64,000 bases of DNA from Artemisia argyi (Eukaryota; Streptophyta; Magnoliopsida; Asterales; Asteraceae): NCBI GenBank assembly GCA_030686995.1, contig CM060702.1, positions 66,776,440-66,840,439 on the forward strand, read 5' to 3'. The translations under genes were made by a program, and so were the position numbers. Under the pieces are notes generated by a model. The model was not told the origin of the DNA. It saw nothing but the letters and a program-made list of their open reading frames with translations, and did not search any database. Below, in pieces: positions 22,856-35,031 of this stretch (positions are counted from its first letter, which is position 1; each line of letters opens with the position of its first letter).

Positions 22856-24859
22856 TAATCTATCAAATCCAGAGGATCCAAGATGTCAAAATGGACCTTT
22901 TTCAGCATACACAAGTAGTCACAAGAGTCTATACCTATGATTCTCAAAAATAGAGCTTATTGACAGTCAAAATGGAATTTCAAGCCACAATCAAATCCAA
23001 AACATTAAGAACTAATATTAAGCTATTGAATCATTAACTAACAACAATTAAACAGGAAAATGTGTAAATCAAAACAGATAGATAACTTAAGCATTAAAAT
23101 GCAAAAATTGTAAAAAGTAACTTACAAGGTGAGTAAGGTGAGACTGTGGAACCAAGGATTAAAACCACTTCCTATAGCCTCCCATGAGGCATCTAAACCA
23201 TGGCAATCCATAATTAACCATGCTCCAAGCAGAATCACCCAAGAACAAATATTTTTGATTTAATTTTCTATTTTCTCTATTTTTTTAGTGATTTTTTGAT
23301 TCTAAAAGACTATAACTGATTAAGAGTTTCTAAAAGCTTTCAAGGCTTTGTCAGGAGCTTATATGAGCTTATGGAGTCCAATAAACAACAATAACCAACA
23401 TGAAATTAAATGACTTGGAATTTCAATGACAATAAAATAAAAACTTTGAAATGTAAAGATAACTTGAAATTTAAACTGAGAATGAGTTCCATTACACTAA
23501 TTTGAGGATCCTTACACTAATTAAAACTGTAAATGACAATAATTTAAAGAAAGCAATAAACTACATTACACTACGTGACTATGGCTATCCCAAAGTGATT
23601 TTTTTCTCTGCTCCTTCTTCTCTTTTTATAGTCTTTGAGTTTCTTGGTGACCACACAATAAATCCCACTTTAATTCTTGACCCTTGGATAAGCAGAGGTG
23701 ATCTCAGCCTTTGAATGTACTTTTGGCGCCAAAAGTCTCTTAGATAGCTTGAGGCTGTTTGAGAGCATTAATTGCTTCTTGTATACTTGTATAGGTGGAG
23801 GAGACAAGATAGGGTTGCTTTTGAAGCTTGGAGGTCAAGTTGGAAGAAAAACAGGGGAAAGGAGGGGAAGGTTGAGTGTTTGAAGGTGGGGAAGCATTAA
23901 TTGCTTGTGGGCTGAGGTGAGGTGGAAGGTGATGGTGGGGAGAGTAGGTAACAGCTGGGGGGTTGAGGTGGAGAGGTGGTTAGTGAAACTGTGGGTGGGA
24001 TGGTGGTATTTGGTTTTGCAGTGGTGGAGGAAGGAGAAGGGGGGAGTGGTATTGGTTGGGTTGACCGTGGGTTTGACCACGTTTAAATAAAACGGGGAGG
24101 ATTTGGTTTTTAGTTGGGCTTAGGTAATGGATCACAAAAAAGGGGTAAAGGGTGGGCTTTTTATTTGGTTTATGGATTGGTTTGGTTTATAATAATAACA
24201 TAGGGTCCGTTTGGTTTGTAAGGTTATAAAACCCAAGGACCAATGTTGTAAACTGCCAATAATTGAGGGGCTGATCTTGCCACCTTTCCAAACTTCCTTT
24301 GAGGACCAAACCTGCCAATAAAACATAACACAGGGACCAAAAGTATATAATTATTTTATTTTAGAACTTAGGGACCTTTTGTGTAATTTTTAGATTATGA
24401 AGGGTAAGTTTTGTAAATTCCCCAAAAGTTATCAAATTGTTCCATTTTGTATATTCATGAATAGTACAAGGGTATTTTGTGAAATTTCAAGTTTTATAAC
24501 ACCCAGGGACCTTTTTGCCAATTTTGATACTTGAGGGGTAAAAGTTGCCAGTTTGTGTAAACTTTTATCCAGGGATAATTTGTGAATATTTTTGGTTTCC
24601 CAAGGACTTAAGTTGACTTTTATTTTATTTGAAACCTTCAGGGACTAGTTTTGACAATTTATGAAACTTGAGGGACTAAAACTGCCAATTATGCAAACTT
24701 TGTACGTTTTTCATCTGTTTTTGCATATTTTGCATTTGAAACATATAAAACACACTTTTCAGATATTTTAAGTATTTTGATGCATATTTGAGTATTTTTG
24801 GATGTTTTGGCAGCTCAGATTGATATAAAATGATGAGTATTTAGACACTCATCAACGTG

Positions 24860-26257
24860 TTTGGATGATGAGGGGTCCTTAATTTTGATTCTGATACTAG
24901 TGTCCCTAGTGTCCTTCCTATGTGTAGTTAGCACTTGGTTGTTGAGGGCTTTCAACAAGTTGTCAATTTTATTGGTTATCTCCGTTTGTTGTTGATTGAA
25001 TTTGGTTTCAAACTTAGCTATGCGAGCTTCTTGAGATGCCATAAATTTGGACATCAATCCTTCAAGATTATTGGTTCTACTATAGTTATTGGAAGGATTG
25101 TTGTTGAAAGTACGGTTAGAGGGTGGACCGTTTGATTGGTAACGATTAGGTGGATTGAAAGAATTGTTTTAGGGCATGTTTTGGTTTTGTTTCCACCTAA
25201 AGTTCGGGTGATTTTTCCAAGAAGGATTGTCGGAATCACCGTAAGGGTTTGGCTTGGGTTTGAAAGTGTACCACTTGTCTCCCGCTTCGTCAGTACGCGA
25301 GGATGAGTAATCCGCAAAAGCTTGTCCGGGGAGTTCCACGCAATCACGAGTGTCATGGGGACCACTACATAATTCGCATGAAGAAGTGATTTTGTTCACT
25401 TGGCTTGAAGGCTTAGGAGCTTCGTAGGATTTCATGAGAAACTTGACTTGGTCCTCAAGTTCCATGATCCTACGGTCGGGAGTGCTAGAATTGTTCAAAG
25501 GCAAAGATATTGCCTTGACCATTTTGTTCAAATCAGGTGGATCATTCAAACTTTCGTTGTCATAGAGAGCAAGATCTTCTATGAGTTCCCATGATTCTTT
25601 CGTACTTAGATCACGTAGCTTGCCACCGGCCGATTGGTCAATGGTTCGCCTTGTTCAGAGATCGATATGGCCATAGAAGATTTGGACTTGGAGCCAAAGA
25701 TCTATGCCATGATGAGGGACTTTTTGGATTAAGTCCTTGAAACGAGTCCATGCTTCATATAGAGTTTCACCTTGACGTTGTTGGAACATCAAGATATCAT
25801 TTCTAAGCTTGGTAGTTCTTCCCGGTGGGAAAAATTGAGCAAGGAAACGAGAAGTGAGATCATCAAATGAGGTAATGGATCCCGCGGGTAAACGTTCAAG
25901 CCATTGACTAGCTTGATCACGTAGAGAGAATTGGAATAGACGTAATCGGGTCGACTCTCTAGTTGCAACATCAAGGTCTATGGAATCTACGATTCTAAGG
26001 AAATCCTTGAGATGCTGATTAGGATCTTCGGAACGAAGTCCATGGAATGCACATCCGCTTTGCACCAACCGGATGGTGTCGGATCGCAAGGGGGACACAT
26101 TGGCTCCTTGGGTGAGCTCAATGGTGTTTCGATAGCCTTGGTGGCTAGGACGGGAATACTCTCCTAAAGTTCGGGGTCTAGGAGGTTGGTTTGGTAGTGG
26201 TGGGTTTTGTTGGGTGGTTTTGTTATGGTGGGTTGATGGGATCGAAGATATTACCAC
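24860..26257 (-). pseudogene. B interior b: Athila-like Gag, broken
   Basis: One frame runs from 26257 to 24860, with in-frame stops at about 25655 (TGA, arginine expected) and 25169 (TAA, glutamine likely). The solo LTR then splits it, and it continues at 10008. The first 200 residues hold a typical retrotransposon Gag domain: LRLFQFSLRDQASQWLERLP, then a FLAQFFPPGRT segment and a RQGETLYEAWTRFKDLI segment. A modified knuckle, CELCSGPHDTRDC (C-x2-C-x3-H-x4-C), lies near 25370. An Asn-rich stretch and a coiled-coil-like segment with KFETKFNQQQTEITNKIDNL follow. The product would have packaged element RNA. This is the most clearly Athila-like sequence in the window. Confidence 0.85.
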
Positions 26258-26386
26258 CTTCCATGATGTCGGATGGTAATGGTTATGAACAAAGGAAGAA
26301 AGAAATGAGATAGACTAAAGAAGACCTAAAAATAAAAATAAAAATCTTACTAGACAATAACTATTCCCCGGCAACGGCGCCAAAAA
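26258..26386 (-). promoter_or_regulatory. Leader and PBS of B interior b
   Basis: Untranslated leader with the shared A-rich block. The PBS at 26365-26382 reads TGGCGCCGTTGCCGGGGA on the minus strand, an exact match to the expected complement of plant tRNA-Asp. It is the best preserved PBS of the array. Confidence 0.8.
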
Positions 26387-27760
26387 TGATACGTGGGAAT
26401 TGCGCCCTTGCAACAGGTTTTACCTATCAAGGGATCTTCAGAAGCTTACAACTGTACCTGATCGTTGTAGTATAGTATAGTGACAAGTACCGGAGGTTGA
26501 TCGTTCAACTCAGGAATAGTGTCGCTAGGATTAGAAAGCCTACTAAACTAGGTCTAGAGATGAGGGATGATTCTTTTTGTATTTTTATATTTTATGGAAA
26601 ACAAGTAAAATCTCTGGTTTTGAAGGAGTGGGCGGAATTAGTTGCTGGCCAACTAACCTAATCAACTAAGGATGCAATCAAAATATAATAGAAGAAATGA
26701 AAATTAAACTAATTTACTAATGTGGTGGAAACAATAATGAGAAAAGTTTTGTTTACTTAGATTTCATTACTCCCTAGATATCTTTTACCGGTCGATTAGC
26801 TTGTTACAATTGCATGGATGATGGTTATATTCCTTAATACCAGTCGTAGGGCCGTGTACAATATTCCCTAACTCTATAAGATCCTACTTCACTCCTATGT
26901 CGAGCTGTTAAAAGCTCCTACACATCCGATCATGTTTCTTAAGATGTTCAAGCAAGTTACCATTGGAAGTCTGCCAGTTTCTTAAGCCTAACATCCAATA
27001 CAATCATCCGTAACAATTATAAACAAACAATCAACCAATAATCAACATCTAGGTTTCACTACATCTAAGCAAACACAATAAAAGCCTAGCCTAACATATT
27101 AACAGAAAGATACACATAAGATAGAACCAAACAATACATAGACATATTGAATGATTATTTAAGTACTTTTATTTATTCAAACATGTAAGAAAGTAGGGTT
27201 TGAAACCCCTTCTAGATGCAGCAAATTCGACATAGGGTTTTTACAAAACTTGTTCCACACTATACAATGAAAAAATGGAAAAATATATATAGACTATGCA
27301 TCCTGACGACGTCATGTGTTAACCTCTGACGCCGTCAACTCGCCGCCAAGTTGAAATTCGTATTGCCTAGATCCATTTCTGACGCCATCATGTAGGAATA
27401 AGCTCTGGGCCATCACATGTATTTGGACCCTAAGGCCTTGGTGACGCCGTCAGGCCAATATCAAAGAAAATGTTCTGGGCCGTCACGTTATAAGTTCCAC
27501 ATCCACCTCTTTTGTCACTCTTGACGCCGTCACTAGTAAACTCTTGACGTCGTCAGGTACTGTTCCTGCAAGGAATTTTGAGACTTTGCCATTTTCTTCA
27601 CTTTTATTCTCCAAAAACATCCAAAATGCTTCCTTTTCCAGATTTCTCCTCAAAAGTACCTAAAATTACAAAAGTAACCATTTAGGGCAATAATTGATCA
27701 AATAATCTCGAATTCATGCTTAAATTACCCATTAAAAGCGGTACACTTTTCGCCCCATCA
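26387..27760 (-). repeat. B LTR 2
   Basis: Starts TGATACGTGGG and ends CGCCCCATCA. Same subfamily as LTR 1 and LTR 3 (shared CTAGGTCTAGAG). About 70 bp around 26440 and 26920 are missing relative to LTR 1. TATATATA is at 27284-27291, with six TGACGNCGTCA-type repeats from 27304 to 27555, one of them mutated to TGACGCCATCA. Confidence 0.88.
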
Positions 27761-27762
27761 CT

Positions 27763-28967
27763 TGATACATGGGAATTAGGCCCTCGCAACAGGTTTTACC
27801 TCTCAAGGGATATTGAGAAGCTTACAACCCCCACCAGGCAATGTACCTGATCGTTGTAGTATCGTATAGTGACAAATACCGAGAGTTGATCGTTCAACTC
27901 GGGAATAGTGTCGATATGATTAGAAATCCTACTAAACTAGGTCTAGAGGTGAGGGATGATTCTTTTTGTATTTTTATATTTTATGGAAAGCAAGTAAAAT
28001 CTCGGGTTTTGAAGGAGTGGGTGGAATTAGTTACTAGCCAACTAATCCAATTAACTAAAGATGTAATAAAAATAAATGAAAATTAAACTAATTTACTAAT
28101 GTGGTGGAAACAATAATGAGAAAAGTTGTGTTTACTTAGATTTCATTACTCCCTAGATATCTTTTACCGGTTGATTAGCTTGTTACGATTGCATGGATGA
28201 CAGGTTATATTTCTTAATACTAGTCATAGGGCCGTGTACAAGATTCCCTAACTCTATAAGATCCTGCTTCACTCCTATGTCGAGCCGTTAAAAACTCCTA
28301 ACATGGGATCATTAGAATTCACTTATGCATTAAATACAACCAAAAATCGTAGTACACCTCCGATCATATTTCTTAAGACGTTCAAGCAAGTTACCAATGG
28401 AAGTTTGCCCGTTTGCTTAAGCCTAACATCGAATACAATCATCCATAACAATTATAAACAAACAATCAACCCATAATCAACATCTAGGTTTCACTACATC
28501 TAAGCAAACATAATAAAAGCCTAGCCTAACATCTTAAAAGAAAGATACACATAAGATAGAATCAAACAATACATAGACATATCGAATGATTAATGAATCA
28601 CTTATCTTTATTCAAACATGGAGGAAAGAAGGGTTTGAAACCCCTTCTAAATGCAGATAATTCGACCTAGGGTTTTTACAAAACTTGTTCCATAAAAGTT
28701 CCACACTTTACAATGAAAAATTGGAAAAATATATATAGACTATGCATCCTGACGGCGTCATGTGTTAACCTCTGACGCCGTCAACTCGCTGCCAATTTGA
28801 AATTCGTATTGCCTAGATCCACTTTTGACGCCGTCATGTAGGCATGGGCCGTCACATGTATTTGGACCCTGACGGCCTAGGTGACGCCGTTAGGCCAGTG
28901 TCAAAGAAAACACTCTGGGCCGTCACGTTATAAGTTCCACATCCACCTCTTTTGTCACTCTTGACGC
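27763..28967 (-). repeat. B LTR 3, truncated
   Basis: Starts TGATACATGGG only two bases (CT) after the end of LTR 2. In intact units CT is the spacer between PBS and LTR, so an entire interior has been lost down to these bases. The right end stops within CTTGACGC at 28967, about 240 bp short, and abuts LTR 4 directly. TATATATA is at 28730-28737; TGACG palindromes are at 28750, 28773 and 28826. Confidence 0.85.
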
Positions 28968-30419
28968 TGATGCGTAGGAATTGCACCCTCACAAAAGGTT
29001 TTACCTCTCAAGGGGTCTCGAGAAGCTTACAACCCCCACCAGGTAGTGTACCTGATCGTTGTAGTATAGTATAGTGACAAGTACCGGGGGATTGATCGTT
29101 CAACTCAGGAATAGTGTCGCTAGGATTTGAAAGCCTAAAAATTAAGTCTAGAGGTGAGTGATGATTCTTTTTGTATTTTTATATTTTTATAAAAGCAATT
29201 AAAATCTCGGGTTTTGGAAGAGTGGGCGGAATTAGTTGCTAATCAACTAACCCAATAACTAAAGATGCAATCAAAATAAAATAACAAAAATGTAAATAAA
29301 ACTAATTAAACTAGTGGTGTGAACAATAAATGAGAAAATTGTGTTTACTTAGATTTCATTACTCCCTAGATATCTTTTACAGGTTGTTAGTTTGTTACAA
29401 TTGCGTGGATGATGGGTTATATTCCTTAATACCAACTGTAGGGTGGATTACGTACTTCCCCAACTCTATAAGCTCCTACTTCACTCCTATGTCGAGCCTG
29501 CAAGAAGCTCCTAACATGGGATCATTAGAATTCGCTCATGCATTAAATACAACCATAATAACCTAGTATGCATTGGTTCATGCTTCTTAAGACGTTCAAG
29601 CAAGTTACCCTATGGAAGTTTTCCAGTTTTCTTAAGCCTAACATCGAAATCATTCATCCGTAACAACTATAAACAAGCAATCAACCCATAATCAACATCT
29701 AGGTTTCACTATATCTAAGCAAAAACACAAGAGATCTAGCCTAGCATGTTAAAATCAAGACAAGCGTAAGGTATATTCAAACAACACATAGACATATTGA
29801 ATGAATTGAAAGGATACTTATCTTAATTGAACATGAAAGGTTTCAAAGGGTAAAAACCCTTGAAAAGACTGATAAAATCGTGCTAGGGTTTCTCCAAGTT
29901 ATCCCTCTGATTGTCCTCTCTTAATAAATGAAAATTAGAAAACTATATATAGATTTTCCAACGTGACGGCGTCAAGAAGAGAAATATGACGCCGTCAACT
30001 CGCCGCCCATAATAATATCGGATTGCCTAGATCCAGATCTGACGCCGTCAAGAGCAAATTTCCTCTGGGCCGTCACGTGTAAAGGGACCATGACGGCCTA
30101 TGGTGACGCCGTCATGCCCTAGTGTAAAAACTCTTTGGACCGTCACGTACTCTATCCACTTCACCTCTTGTTTTACTATTGACGCCGTCATGTAGAACTT
30201 GGTGACGCCGTCAGGTACTGTTCCCAGCAAGGAAAATTAAGACTTTGCCGTTTTCTTCACTTTTATGCTCCAAAAACGTCCAAAATGCTTCCTTTTCCAG
30301 AATTCACTCCAAAAGTACCTAAAATCACAAAAGGAACGATTTAGGGCAATATTTGATCAAATAAATTCAGTTCCGGGCTTAAATGACCCCCAAAAAATGG
30401 ATCATTTTTCGCCTCATCA
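28968..30419 (-). repeat. B LTR 4
   Basis: Starts TGATGCGTAGG and ends CGCCTCATCA. With LTRs 5 and 6 it forms a second subfamily, marked by AAAATTAAGTCTAGAG where LTRs 1-3 have CTAAACTAGGTCTAGAG. TATATATA is at 29944-29951. It is the 3' LTR of interior c. Confidence 0.88.
29944..30213 (-). promoter_or_regulatory. TATA box and TGACGNCGTCA array of LTR 4
   Basis: Six perfect 11-bp inverted repeats start at 29964, 29987, 30040, 30104, 30180 and 30203, all on the upstream side of the TATA box for minus-strand transcription. This is the best preserved array in the window. Confidence 0.6.
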
Positions 30420-32846
30420 TATACCCTTATACTTGAGATTTGCTTGTCCTCAAGCAAGTGCGCTTTTATTCTAATCAAAATACAAGTTAGGGGTCATTTA
30501 ACACTAATATAAAAGTAATTACAACAAATAATCGTTCCACTAAAGACCAAAGACAAGCACGAAGGTCATATACTAGCACCTCACAAATAGTGTTTAGATA
30601 CTCATATCTCTCGGGTGTAATAAAGTATATATCACAATACGGAAATGAAAAACATATCTCCCTACCTTTCATAGCAAAATAGATTACCATAGGCTTGGGA
30701 AAGGATCAAACCTCCACCACATGGCATAAGCACCTATGATAAACTATCAAAGAGGTCTTTGAAAGGGTTATAACGTTAGGTGTAGGGATATGGAATACAC
30801 GGTTTTGTTGGATAAAGGCAATCTTCACTGGTGACGAGTTAATAATCTTGGTTAATTACATGTACAATATGGCGTTGCTAAGCCAACACTAGACTCGACT
30901 TAAGCTAATAAATAAAAAACAACAAAAATATAAAACAAACATAGAATGAAACGGGATGGTAGTCCGTATGTTTTTTTTCTTTTTCTATTTTTTTTTTATA
31001 TACACTCTTACCCTACCATCCAAATTAATACATCATAAGGAATGAACATTCCCCTTACAGTTGAATTTTTACATACTTTACAATAAACTAATCTAATGAA
31101 TCGAATTAAGATAATCAAAACACTTGGAGTACTTTTTAAGATTAACGTACATATGGGGGTAATAAATGATGTTCTTCCCCATTACTCGATAACATAAGTA
31201 CTTTACCCATGAGTCCCAATCGTCCCAAAACAATATGTACAAGGATATGACTCGACTTAGCAACCATGTAATCAATTAGATAGTTAACTAAGGGTTTAAA
31301 CATATGACAATAATGCACTAAAGATGAGTGTATAAATGGAAGGCTAAGGCGATTTGGTTGTTCATTTAAGTGGGTTGTAACAAATTCTTCCTTTAACTAA
31401 GATGCTTCAAGTTAGAAACGAAAAGTTAGGCTCGGAGGGGTGTACAAGCGGTATCGTGTACTAAATATGAGTACAACCTAAGGTGTGGGGAAAATTAATT
31501 GACTTTACTAGTCAAGTAATATGACTTAAATAGTCAAGTAATTATGATACGGGTTTAACACAAGGGTGATCCTAATGCCTCTTATCATGTAGTAAATCCA
31601 ACTACACGAATGTGGTCTCACTAGCGGTCTCGGGATGCATCACTAACACAAGTTCTAGAATCTAAATGCTACCGGTACACTCATAAGCACTAATAGTGAA
31701 TACTTTTCCTATCAAATCTAAAGGCGAACCTCACATATTTGGGTGGAAATTTTTTTTGAATGGTACGATTTCGTGCTAGTCATACGACTCTTATCCATGA
31801 GACGCTTGCTAAGGCTAAAGTTTCACTCCTAATTGTTGTAAAAAAATTTAAATTTGGCGCTAAAATTACACTAACAAGTATTTCTCATAGTTTTATTACA
31901 CACCTACCATCAAACAAACAAACTCAAGTGAAAGTGTATCCTATAAGGTATCATCATTTACCCTCCCCTTACACTTAGGATGAACATTGTCCCCAATGTT
32001 CAATTAAAGAATGTAAAAGTGAAATAGGTAAAAGGATAAAGTCAAATACTCCCCTGATTCGTTCGGTGTGGATAGTGCGGTAACAAGGTTAGATCTTCCT
32101 CCAAGAAAATGAACAATCAAAGCTTCCCTTCTAGTAAAATAAATCATCTTCTTGTCATACATAACCTGTTAAACCTGAGAAAACAATCACAAAAACCCAA
32201 AGCATCAATCCGAACAAAGAAAACTCACAACTAGATGTAATTCCAGACTTAGGAATAAAAACAAAACAAAACAAGATATAATGCTTGTAGAATGAATATT
32301 TGCAGATTTCCTGGAGTTTATAAAACTAAAGAATCAAAAAAAACTTTAAGACTCCGGTATAAACAAAACTTGCAAAATTTTTTAGAATTCTTGTACCTGA
32401 CGCCGTCAGAATGTTCCTACAAAAATCTCATGTTAAGTCTCTGGAAAATTTATGGAAAAAGTTATGTCCTACTTCCTGGAAAATCCTGCAAAACATCATT
32501 ACGACTCGATACAAGCATTTGACTAACAAATACTAATATACATGTCCATTAAATATTGTGGAGAATCAAGATCAATTTTGTTTCTTAAAAACATATTTGG
32601 GGTTTCCCCTTACACTTATTTTTTGCGAAATACTTTTGGATGAAGTTAAGACTAAGTCAAACGACAAAATAAAGTATTTTCACCACTTTATTTTTGAAAC
32701 ATGATCTACCAACAATAAAAATAAAGTGTCCATATGGAAACAAATAACAATCAAACAATTAAAAATCACACTAAGCATGGGTTGCCTCCCAAGAAGCGCT
32801 TTTCTTTATTTACGAGTCTTGTAGCTGGACTCAAGGTTATGGGTGA
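30420..32846 (-). other. B interior c: 3' noncoding region
   Basis: No plausible gene over about 2.4 kb. The polypurine-like AAGTGTAAGGGTATA (minus strand) touches LTR 4. Near 31955-32010 a minus-strand motif, ATTGGGGACAATGTTCATCC followed by TAAGTGTAAGGGG, matches the post-coding motif of family A. A pyrimidine-rich tract lies at 30970-31005. The region aligns with interior d at 60161-62515, apart from indels near 30880-31000 and 31265-31330. Confidence 0.75.
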
Positions 32847-33847
32847 TTACGTGACCTCATCGTTGGTCTCATCCACCGATTGTAAATGCTCTTTATAGAG
32901 ACCAACCACCTTCTTCTTAATTGCTCCTATGATTTTATTGGCAAATTCCTTATCAACTCTATATTTTGGTCCTAGGGTCAAGCAATCCTTATAGAAAAGG
33001 CTCTTCTTCTCTCATACATAGTCCATGCCCTTTTTCTTATCCTCTTCATTGATGTCCTCGAAAGCACCAATGTTATCCATGTAAAATCGAGGCACAAAAC
33101 GAAATTCTTTCATTCTATTAGGCATCTTATAAGTGATCCTATCGGTGTCACTAGCAAATCAGATTGTCCCTTCTATATCATCATATTCTAACTTGGACTC
33201 TTCAACAAATGGTTTACCAAACACAACATGGGATAAGCGACAATCAATAACACTAGCTAGGTCTTCAACAACCATAAAGTCAGTGATATAAGTAAAGTTC
33301 CCAACAAAGACATGTAGACCTTTAATTCTACCGACAAAGTTACAAACCTACAGGGGTATTTGGGATCTCTTCTAGGTCCAAGTCTTATTTTCACAATATC
33401 ATTATAGACACTTGAGGACATAACGTTGATTGGGGATTTAAAATCAATGTAAGCATTGTCAATGTGTTTATACCCAATCATACATGGTATCTTAGCATTC
33501 TTACGATCGCCTTTCTTTATCTTAGGTTTAATTCTAGTGAAAGGAGGTCGAGGATTATCAATAAGATTATTATAGTGCGCAATCTCCTCCTTAATGGGGT
33601 ATAGATTAAAATATTCATCTAGCTTTCGATCAATCTCCCCTTTCTCAAGTTCCTCAACAACATCCTCAAAATCTTTAGTTCCTAGGTCCTTATTTGAATA
33701 CAAGGCGGTCGCTAGGTCACTAAATGCATGGTCGAGCTCAACATTAATCAACCTATTAAGTTCCCTAAGTTCCCTAATCTCATTCTCAATTTGTACACCT
33801 AACAAAGCCACTTCTCTAGGGGAAAGGGGTGGATTCGCGTTTTCCAT
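32847..33847 (-). pseudogene. B interior c: protease-region protein, broken copy
   Basis: The start ATG at 33845-33847 gives MENANPPLSPREVALLG. A helical, acidic N-terminal segment follows, then a NPRPPFTRIKPK linker. Next comes IPCMIGYKHI with YIDFKSPINVMSSSVYN, a retropepsin-like segment with D-x-x-S-P in place of the catalytic D-S/T-G. After a 1-bp deletion at about 33347-33352 the frame continues with LHVFVGNFTY-like sequence and VVFGKPFVEE. An in-frame TGA follows at 33169-33171, then MPNRMKEFRF, a second TGA (33012-33014, TGG in interior d) and the end DETNDEVT. About 333 codons. I recognise the family from Asteraceae predictions (memory), but no biochemical role is known to me. Confidence 0.7.
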
Positions 33848-33919
33848 AATGGTCCACTGAATAGTCAATGAATTTATTTTACTAACAAAGGCACGAAGAA
33901 AAAAATAGACTAAAGAAAA
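33848..33919 (-). other. B interior c leader, left part (split by D)
   Basis: The leader upstream of the protease-region frame. It ends with GAAAA at 33915-33919, the left copy of the TSD of element D, and resumes at 58602. Confidence 0.8.
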
Positions 33920-34185
33920 TGTAATACTCCGTAAAATCCCAGGTCATTTATTAATGCTAATTTTCAACACTATTCTTAATTAAGCCATTTTTGCGGGCTA
34001 ATTTGAAATTTTCATATAAAACACCATTTGTTTAACACCCGATTGTTTTGATCACCGTTTGTTTGACACCCGATTATGTTTTGTCACCTGATGTCACCCA
34101 ATTGTCACTCTTGGATGTCACCCAATGAGGATTAACACCGGTAACTCCCACTTGCGACCTGACACCCTAATTGGACACCGATATG

Positions 34186-34191
<6 letters not shown>

Positions 34192-34265
<74 letters not shown>

Positions 34266-34332
34266 CACTATGTATATATTAATTATTACAAATTACTACC
34301 ACTATATATATATATAAGAGTATATATATATA
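34192..34332. repeat. TA microsatellites in the D 5' LTR
   Basis: About 73 bp of pure TA, then a spacer, then a tract interrupted by AGAG. In the 3' LTR the corresponding tracts are about 89 bp (55553-55641) and about 62 bp without interruption (55680-55742). Confidence 0.95.
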
Positions 34333-34434
34333 CGCATGACGACACCGTTTACGTTTTTATGGTTTTCACGAACCAACACCGACACCGAAACTAAAGTCAC
34401 GTTTATGCTAATCACCAATACCCCATTATATTCT

Positions 34435-34563
34435 TGGGCCGGACGTCACCCTTAGCCCAAAGCTATTTTTCTTTTCACCCTACTAATGGGCCGATCATTA
34501 CCACAAGCCCACACGGTTTGTTTCTTTTCTTTGATTCACTTGGGCCGAACAATCACAAGCCCA
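34435..34563 (+). promoter_or_regulatory. Cluster of TGGGCY words in U3 of D
   Basis: TGGGCC at 34435, 34487 and 34541, and AGCCCA (TGGGCT on the other strand) at 34454, 34506 and 34558. TGGGCY is the plant site II element bound by TCP factors. The cluster lies about 470-600 bp upstream of the TATA box, so a regulatory role is a guess. Confidence 0.4.
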
Positions 34564-35031
34564 CATGGCTAGTTTTGTTTTTCTTTCTTTTGTGTTGCAT
34601 GGTATTCAACAAGCTCAGCCATATGCTGCACATATGAACCACGCATGTATCTTCTTGGTTCTCCTCAAGCTCGACACGAACATACCACTTTCCATTGACT
34701 TTGTATCACACGACAAGGAGCCACCAATATGAGCCGTCAAACTGATGCACAAAAGCTTTAACCACCTAGTAACCATAATCGGCTAATACCCCGTGGATTA
34801 TGTGTTCCATATCCTCCTAACAAGATTTCCACATGTGGTCTAATTCTAATTGTTTATTTCCCCTAGTGAACCTAAGCTAAGCTTAAACAAATCAAAGAAA
34901 ACCATTGTTGCTCCCTCTACCCCAACTCGACAAGACAAGAACACAAAGCAAGGGACAAGTTTGTCCACCTTCGATTGACAACTTAGGGACATGTCTCTCA
35001 AGATCAAACATACAACTACCTTTGCCTCTCC

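Larger units (their letters stand above)
10009..24854 (-). mobile_element. Solo LTR of family A, interrupted by element C
   Basis: The plus strand starts TGATTCCTCC and ends ACTCATCA, flanked by the 5-bp direct repeat ACGTG at 10004-10008 and 24855-24859. The host gag frame of interior b continues across it. No A interior is present, so it is a solo LTR left by LTR-LTR recombination. Without C and one TSD copy it spans 10009-13486 plus 22861-24854, about 5.47 kb, longer than the 3.8-4.2 kb A LTRs elsewhere here. It is noncoding, with a TTAATTAA-rich zone, a dense AATAAGCT zone (about 11100-12990) and a GGGAC quasi-repeat zone (24190-24700). The candidate TATA box is at 23621-23630 on the minus strand. 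Confidence 0.85.

Noticed and set aside
34434..34637. Conserved 67-residue frame with a hydrophobic stretch, also at 55845
   Set aside because: It lies in U3 of the D LTR, upstream of the TATA box, and the match only reflects LTR duplication.
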